Assembly (NCBI RefSeq): GCF_026213295.1 | Contig: NC_079420.1 | Span: 5,380,209 to 5,444,208 of the forward strand | Reading direction: 5' to 3' | DNA: 64,000 nucleotides | Source: Gadus chalcogrammus | Lineage: Eukaryota > Chordata > Actinopteri > Gadiformes > Gadidae | Shown: piece by piece, positions 51,001 through 64,000 of the stretch | Layout of the letters: each line of letters starts with the position of its first letter | Position numbering within the stretch: position 1 is the stretch's first letter | Notes under the pieces: generated by a model | The model's input: the letters and a program-made list of their open reading frames with translations, nothing else | What the model was told of the DNA's origin: nothing | The model's database searches: none | Made by a program: the position numbers and the translations under genes

Positions 51001-52143
51001 GCTTGTTTATGACTAAGAAATATTACGAAACAAGCTAATTGGCACATATCCCACCACTACTATGAAGTACTTTGAATTTACAAAGTTCTGATCAAAAGGT
51101 TATAACCTAAGGCATGAGCAAGAATTTCCACATTAGGTTATGAAATAGTCTCAAAGAATATACCGTTTACATCTATAGATACTGATTTGAAGTAATGTGC
51201 TTCTCTTTTACTTGACTACACAAAAGTTATTAAATTCTACTAGGAAACTATTTTATATTGTTACTATTTCTAAGAACAGCAAGAAAGTGGAAGGTTAGTA
51301 GAGATTCTCGTACCTTCGCCACAGAGTAAAATACATTTGCAGTTTCACAATAGTACATCTAGAACACAATCCTAGCGCGTGGTTCTGAAACTTTAAAAAA
51401 TGCTACAAACACAGCTTTATTGTAAAACATACAAATTCAGACATAAAATGAATGCCACATTAAATAAAACGGTGTTCCATTTTATACTGCACAACACGCA
51501 ATGCGTCGGGTCTTTGAGATTCTCATACTTTTAGCAAAGCACACACTTTTTTTCGATGCACACAAGACATTTTTTGAATTTCAAGAAAATCTAGGTGCAG
51601 GAATGACACTGTGATAAAGATTCTATCATCAGTCACTCATCTATAGCCTCCATTACAATCTCACACTGAAAGCTTTTTTTGTTGGACTCTTGCACTAGTG
51701 AAGTCTGCCCTATAAGCTTGTTAAACGTTTTGTTTTTTTTCTAAAACAAGCGCATGTGCAATAGGACTTGAAATGGCAACAACAATGGGAGTGGGGCAGC
51801 TCAATATCTCGACGCTCTTAAAAAACCTAGCTATTTATTAAAATATATCAATCTCATCATATGTAATGTATAGTATGTGTGTGTGTGCGTGTTTGCATAT
51901 GTGTGTGTGTTTGTGTTCATGTCTTGATATGACAAAATAATTTGTAAACTTCTTTCTTTCGTTCTGTGCAAACTGCATTGTTTCAGGGGGGAGGGTGACA
52001 TGGGAGAAGATAAAATGCAGCAGTTTTCATTTGGCAGCGCAGCAGTAGAAGACACGCTTCAGAGACAAGGGGGGAGGGGGGGGGGAGACGACACCTTGTG
52101 GTGGTGGTGGTGGTGGTGGTGGTCGTGGTCACTTCAACCCAGC
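51001..52143 (-). other. intergenic DNA and bmt2 3' UTR
   Basis: Single-copy AT-rich DNA between the end of the tmem168-3 duplication homology and the bmt2 stop. The part next to bmt2 should be its 3' UTR and includes a (CCA)n tract in transcript sense (about 52099-52131) directly after the stop codon. No other gene is seen. Confidence 0.5.
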
Positions 52144-58884
<6,741 letters not shown>

Positions 58885-61460
58885 AGCACTGCACAAGCGT
58901 TGCTGCCTCTCCTTCCCCTGTCCCGGCTGAAATCCAGTCAGACACCGGCGGCAAACCGGCGCACCGGCCAACAACGCGCAAGGTGATTGCTTGGTTTTCA
59001 GAACACGCTGCCAAATTGACAGCCCTACAACCAATCAGCGAGCGGAGAGAGGACACCGCCCCTGTCAGATGAACAGCTGTTTGTGCGGCCTCCATCAAAT
59101 CTCAGCACCAACCGTTGAATGTATTTTTTACCCCGTTGGTCCCATATTATATTGAATGTAAAAGTTAAGAGTTTTAATTCCCTGAGAAGCAACCTTGCCG
59201 CCCTCACACTTTCCACCGTCACATTTTTATATTAATTCATTTGAAGTTTAAAACACAAAGCAAAAAGCATTTTCTGAATTTAAATAGGGACGTTGTTCAA
59301 GCTCAAACATATTCATCAAACTTCAACATATTCTTTATTTATTGGCTTCGAGCGATGTTCGTCCGCTTTGCAACATCGAGGTACGTGCGGCCCTCTATTG
59401 GTTTAGCATGACTAATTTAAGTGATACACACTTGTTGTAACACTTTTTAGGACTTCTGCTCTTTATTTAACCTTTAAGCTGCCGTATTTGAAGTCTTTAG
59501 GCTATATCTGAAGATATTCTATTTCCACAAATCCTTTTCAACTTTTCGACAGCATTTGACGCCATGTCAACACATGGCAGGCTGTTTATAGACTGGCAAA
59601 GTGGCTCAAAATAATATAGAGTTTGAGTCATCATGGTGGGATGTTAATGAAGTTGGGCCTTTTATAACTAAGTGTCATTAAAAACGGTGTAATCAAAGTA
59701 ATTATATGTAACAACTCCATGCAGTCAACAACAAAAAGCAGAATCTCATTTAGCCAGACTGAAAAACATGTTTTTCACTTGATGTTGCTCGAAATAGCCA
59801 TTTTATTTAAAATTTGTTTGCATACTTTAGTTGACTTGTGGGAGTGATGATTCTTTCCAGAATTGGTTGGAGGTCCCTAGAGACTACAGATCTTTTTCCA
59901 GCAGTCCAGCTGCAGCCCATATCATTGTAAATTAATTTGAACAAAAATATATAAAACAAAGGATCTAAATCGCAACAAACATTGTTTATTTCAAGGGACA
60001 TTCTTTGAGATGCCTTGAATCTTGTGGGGTCATTCAAGGTAAATTGCTTATGTATATGAAACAGCTTAGATATATATCAATATTACACTTCTTCCAAGCC
60101 TGAAAAGGGATGCCAGAAATGCACATACTTGGCTAAGATCCAAAGTTTGTGATGGAAACCCGCTTATTCTTGCTTTCTTTCTGTCCAATTATTTCCCAGG
60201 GAAGGAATAAGGATTGAGGTAGTTGAGGGTTTAAAATATATATATATTCCTAGTTTCCTGACTATTTTATCCAGAAAGCCAACATAATAGAGAATATTAA
60301 AAATGTGGTGGTTTAGCTTCCTCACAACCACAAATAAACACAGAGCACAAAATGCCATGAAAAAACTTTTTGCCAATACTCTATTGAACTGTTATTTGCC
60401 GTAAACAATAATAAAATGAATTTGTTAACTACATGTACCATTTGCTTGATAGTGGCGGAACGTACCTGTCTTTATGACAATGGTCACACAGATTATTGGC
60501 GTATGTGGTTTAATTAGCTAAACCTGGATTTCCCCTTTCCATCATTAGCTTATCTTGTGTTTCTTTGTTGTAGGTATATTTGTAGCACAAATCTTTTTTG
60601 TAGCATTTATTCATAATGTAGATATTAAAACAAAGACTTACATAAATAATTGTATATATATAGATACATATAAATCTATATATATATAAACTAGGGAGAT
60701 ACAATCTCATATACTAGTACATCTATATATATCTATACATCTCCATTTACATTGCATTGTACCCAACTCTGTTATGCTGATAATTTCAAAATGGTCCACA
60801 GTGTTTGCTTTGTTGACACAGGAATTACCTTTACGGTTCATCATACCACTAATTGCTATGCTAACTACAGAAGGGGTATGAGTTATGTGTCATGATTTTA
60901 ACAAACTGCATTTTGACAAAATTGCATGGATTCATGTTTTTCCACAGGGAATATATAGCACGTTAAAATAACCTGTTGGACATTCACTTCCAGATCAAAG
61001 CCTCAAAGTTAAATTCAAAGTTAAATTGAAGTAATCAGGTATACACGAAGTGAAATATATCTTACGTAAATCATGATCAGGATTAGGCTTCTTTTTATAT
61101 TCATGGATTATGAAAAAGTTATTAAATGAAAGTCAGTGATTAAAGCTGCAGTATGTAACATAAACAAAATAGGCGGAGCCTCGTTGTGAAACGTTAGAAT
61201 GGAATAACCCTGCACGGCTGCTTAACGGGTGAAGGAAATGTATTGTACAATGTACTGTGAGGGATTGTGGATGGGGATGTGTCTACACTCCAAGAAAAAA
61301 ATCATACCTACTGCAGCTTTAACATAGGGATGTAAACAAACACAGCTCTACAGTAGTGATCTGACCTTTGTAAAATTCATTGTTTCGCCGATAAGCTCAG
61401 AATATATATGTATGACCTCTGATAAAAATTATATCTTCATGTTGCACCCTATAATCTAGT
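58885..61460. other. intergenic region between bmt2 and ppp1r3a
   Basis: Contains the bmt2 5' UTR/promoter on the left (GC-rich to about 59100) and the ppp1r3a 3' UTR on the right. AT-rich in between, with TA microsatellite-like stretches near 60230-60245 and 60650-60740. No reading frame of GPR85 size (about 370 codons) is present, although human GPR85 lies between these two genes. Confidence 0.55.
61144..61318. mobile_element. TTAA-flanked MITE
   Basis: 175 bases with inverted ends AGCTGCAGTATGTA and AGCTGCAGTAGGTA. Flanked by TTAA at 61140-61143 and 61319-61322. It lies about 140 bases 3' of the ppp1r3a stop, probably within the 3' UTR. Confidence 0.8.
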
Positions 61461-64000
61461 TTAGAACATTGTTGTTTCCGACTGACTGTCTGCTCGGCAA
61501 TACAGCCAAAATATGGACAACAAGTAAAGAGCAAAACACGCAAGGAAATCATAATGGTATCCGACAACTACAAATAAAGCACACATGGTGATGCATAAAA
61601 GTGCCTTTAAGATATTACTGCAAGATAATTTGGACGTCCACTGGGCAGTGTTTACGCCTCCATATTCCTGATTGTCCTGTGTTGGAAATTGTCCAGAGTC
61701 GGCCTGGAAGTTCTCTACTTCCTTCTTTTCTGGCTTGTCCGGGATCTTTGTGAGCTGTTCCTCATTCACAGATTCACTGATGGATGGCATGGACGAAGAC
61801 AGGAGCTTTGGTCCGTCTATCGAGAGTCTTTTACCCGTACGTGAGCCACGATCTCTGGGGAAGCTTCTGAACGTTTGGGGGGATGGCGCTGCCCGCAGGC
61901 GGTGCATGTACAACTCCATCTCTTCATCCGACGGAGAGTCACTGGAGTTGCTGTCCACCTCCCGCTCCTCGGCCGTTACATCCCATTCCGGCTCGTCGGT
62001 CGAGGCGCGTGACCCTTTGTCTGCGGCCCACGAATCACTTCCACATCGGGACGATTCAGAAAGTGCTTTTGATTGGCCGCTTGCAAGGTGTAACCTGTAA
62101 GTGATGCTTCGCACCTCTTCTTCTGAGATAAACTCCATTTCAGTCTGGAGATTTGTGGTTTCATTTTTCGGGGAGTTTTCTTTGTCTATTACCCTTTCTA
62201 CCTCACACTCATGCACATTGCTCACTGGCGTAGATGGATCGCTCTCCACTTGCCTTTGACCAGCGTGTGACCCCATCTCTGGCCTCTCCGTCTCTTCGTT
62301 TCTCTCTTCTTTCGCTGTTCCGACCACAATCTCCTCAACCGTCTCCACCGCCACCCCTCCTTTCCCTGCTCCATGAACCTCCTCAGTGGCTGAAATTCGC
62401 TCTGCCTGAGCTTCTACTTCTACCTGAGTTTCTATGTCGGTTTCAGCTAGGTTTTCCTTCTCTTTGCTCCTTATTTCCTGCTGGTTATCTGTGTCATGAT
62501 CAACATCTTTCTCAACCTTTTCCTCTTCCACTTCCTGTTCCTCCAAAACGAGGGGTTCCTTCACAGTTTCAACTTCAACTTGACTTTTCACTTCTGTCAA
62601 ATCAAAACTTTTTTGTCCATCAGACCCTGTATTAGTTGGCTCTCTCTTTTCACAGCCCACCGCATTCTCCAAAGGTTGTTGCTCTGTGATCGTTTGCTTT
62701 TCTTTCAGCTTGTCGTTGTCTCTCTCACCATTTTCGTCAACCTCTTTCCTCATGACCTCTTTGCCTAATGCATTGTTTTCCTCTTCTTTGACCATCATTT
62801 CCCAGTTTCTGTCCTCGGCTTTCTCTTCATCTGGCCTGAGGTAGTCCTTTTTTGTGGCTGCGTCTTCACTTACGCAGCGTTCAGCCTCTGATTGCATAAA
62901 AACAGTTTCTTCTACCAGAGTTAGTCCAATTTCTTCAGCCAACATGTCTGGGTGTGTACAAGGGGTTTTATTCACTTTGATAAACTCAGATACATCCACA
63001 CTGTCCTCATGTTCAACTGTAGGGGTTATATCCCCTTCCTCTATATTGTTTGTTGATTCATTTCCTCCGTTGTCCGGTTCTTCACCATCCTCCAGTGATG
63101 CTTTCAGGGTCTCTTGGCTGAGATCGATAGCAGAACCTCCATGCCCAGCTTCCAACTCTGGGATACTTTTATCCCCGACCGATATATCAGCGGCCTCAAA
63201 CGTAACAGGACGCATAAAACATTTAGGATCCAGCTCCTCCAGTTGCTCTCTTTCTCTGCCCTGTTCCGGGTACACAGGAGTTGTTGACACAGCCTCAGTG
63301 GGCGGAACACCATCCTGTTCATTCGACTCGCCTGTGCAAATGAAGTCTACCGCCGCCACCTCACAGCAGAGCTGTTGCTCCAGCGCTTTGTTTTCACACG
63401 CTGACACCAACGGAGGCAAGTGCGGCAGTGGCGCGCGATGACTGGTTTCCTGCAGGACTTTCGGTTGTGAAGGTGGCTGCGATGGGTTCAATTGCGTCTG
63501 AATATATGAAAACACTTCCTCTGCTTCTGTTTCAGCCTCTGCTGTATCTTCCATTATTTGCTTTTCATACAGAATCTGCAGTTGACACCCAAGGGCCTGA
63601 GGGCCTTCGTCAGCGTTCCCCTGGTGATTTAAACCCGCTCTGGTGGTGCATGCGTTCGACTTCTCATTGTTTTCATCTGAAGGAGTCATGTCTTCATCCG
63701 TGGTCGGCTGGGGATAATTTGGTGCCTCTGTGCATTCATGCTCTGATTCCTGACAGTCGACATCTGTAGGGTTTGTGCTTGAGTCTGCAACCACGCTTAC
63801 ACACAATTTTCCCTCTATCGGAACAGTTCTATCGGTATCATTCAGAGGAGGCTTGAACGGATCTGGGCGGATCCCAGAAGACTCCTCGTCGTTTTTAGTC
63901 GAATCCGTCAACATGCTGTTCTCCATTGAGGCTCCCATCTGTGAAGGTCCTCTCAATGATTTCAATTGATCAGCCAGGATGCGATCCTCACTTTTCAGCT
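61461..64000 (-). CDS. ppp1r3a: protein phosphatase 1 regulatory subunit 3A, last exon (partial)
   Basis: Encodes the long C-terminal part of the muscle glycogen-targeting subunit that brings protein phosphatase 1 to glycogen and anchors it to the sarcoplasmic reticulum membrane. The frame is open from the window edge (first full codons read LKSEDRILADQ) to TAA at 61463-61461, about 845 codons. It is Glu/Ser/Thr-rich and of low complexity, as in the family. The last 55 residues hold two hydrophobic stretches around the conserved YHYD, matching the tail of human PPP1R3A. The upstream exons with the PP1-binding RVxF motif and the CBM21 glycogen-binding domain lie beyond 64000; AG at the very edge could be the splice acceptor. 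Two short related motifs, EEEVRSITYRLHLA and DEEMELYMHRLRAA, occur about 60 residues apart. Assignment rests on the tail and on synteny with bmt2. Confidence 0.85.
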   Translation of the reverse strand, partial: LKSEDRILADQLKSLRGPSQMGASMENSMLTDSTKNDEESSGIRPDPFKPPLNDTDRTVPIEGKLCVSVVADSSTNPTDVDCQESEHECTEAPNYPQPTTDEDMTPSDENNEKSNACTTRAGLNHQGNADEGPQALGCQLQILYEKQIMEDTAEAETEAEEVFSYIQTQLNPSQPPSQPKVLQETSHRAPLPHLPPLVSACENKALEQQLCCEVAAVDFICTGESNEQDGVPPTEAVSTTPVYPEQGREREQLEELDPKCFMRPVTFEAADISVGDKSIPELEAGHGGSAIDLSQETLKASLEDGEEPDNGGNESTNNIEEGDITPTVEHEDSVDVSEFIKVNKTPCTHPDMLAEEIGLTLVEETVFMQSEAERCVSEDAATKKDYLRPDEEKAEDRNWEMMVKEEENNALGKEVMRKEVDENGERDNDKLKEKQTITEQQPLENAVGCEKREPTNTGSDGQKSFDLTEVKSQVEVETVKEPLVLEEQEVEEEKVEKDVDHDTDNQQEIRSKEKENLAETDIETQVEVEAQAERISATEEVHGAGKGGVAVETVEEIVVGTAKEERNEETERPEMGSHAGQRQVESDPSTPVSNVHECEVERVIDKENSPKNETTNLQTEMEFISEEEVRSITYRLHLASGQSKALSESSRCGSDSWAADKGSRASTDEPEWDVTAEEREVDSNSSDSPSDEEMELYMHRLRAAPSPQTFRSFPRDRGSRTGKRLSIDGPKLLSSSMPSISESVNEEQLTKIPDKPEKKEVENFQADSGQFPTQDNQEYGGVNTAQWTSKLSCSNILKALLCITMCALFVVVGYHYDFLACFALYLLSIFWLYCRADSQSETTMF

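Overview
The window is nuclear DNA of a vertebrate, almost certainly a teleost fish. Its genes are split by GT-AG introns, the proteins match known vertebrate families end to end, and the non-coding DNA is full of fish-type inverted-repeat DNA transposons, a long (GT)n tract and minisatellites. A gadiform (cod-like) fish would fit the repeat richness, but that is a weak inference.

Layout. 898-15546 (+) is ptdss2, phosphatidylserine synthase 2. All 12 coding exons join in one frame to 498 codons, and a long 3' UTR runs to about 18545. From about 17258 to 51000 lies a tandem segmental duplication with three four-exon copies of tmem168 on the minus strand (18960-24396, 27362-32140, 44858-48981) and one broken exon remnant (33852-34030). 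Each unit also carries a stretch matching the ptdss2 3' UTR. Between copies 2 and 3 lie a decayed Ty3/gypsy gag fragment, an LTR and a 5.7-kb AT-rich minisatellite with embedded tRNA-like modules. 52144-58884 (-) is bmt2/samtor, a SAM sensor of mTORC1 signalling, in five exons coding for 394 residues. 61461 to the right edge (-) is the last exon of ppp1r3a, a glycogen-targeting subunit of protein phosphatase 1; its earlier exons lie outside the window.

Context. TMEM168, BMT2 and PPP1R3A are neighbours on human 7q31, so the right part is a conserved block. PTDSS2 is on human 11p15, so its adjacency marks a rearrangement boundary, and the tmem168 amplification sits exactly there. Five transposon insertions with target-site duplications (TTAA, CTG, TTA and two of 8 bp) are each found in only one tmem168 unit, so they post-date the duplications. 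Copies 1 and 3 look intact. Copy 2 has lost its ancestral start codon, has several replaced or deleted segments and carries a transposon at its stop codon, yet it stays open.

No new defence or metabolic system was found. The best leads are the young tmem168 amplification, the caspase-like look of the TMEM168 C-terminal domain, and the composite minisatellite.
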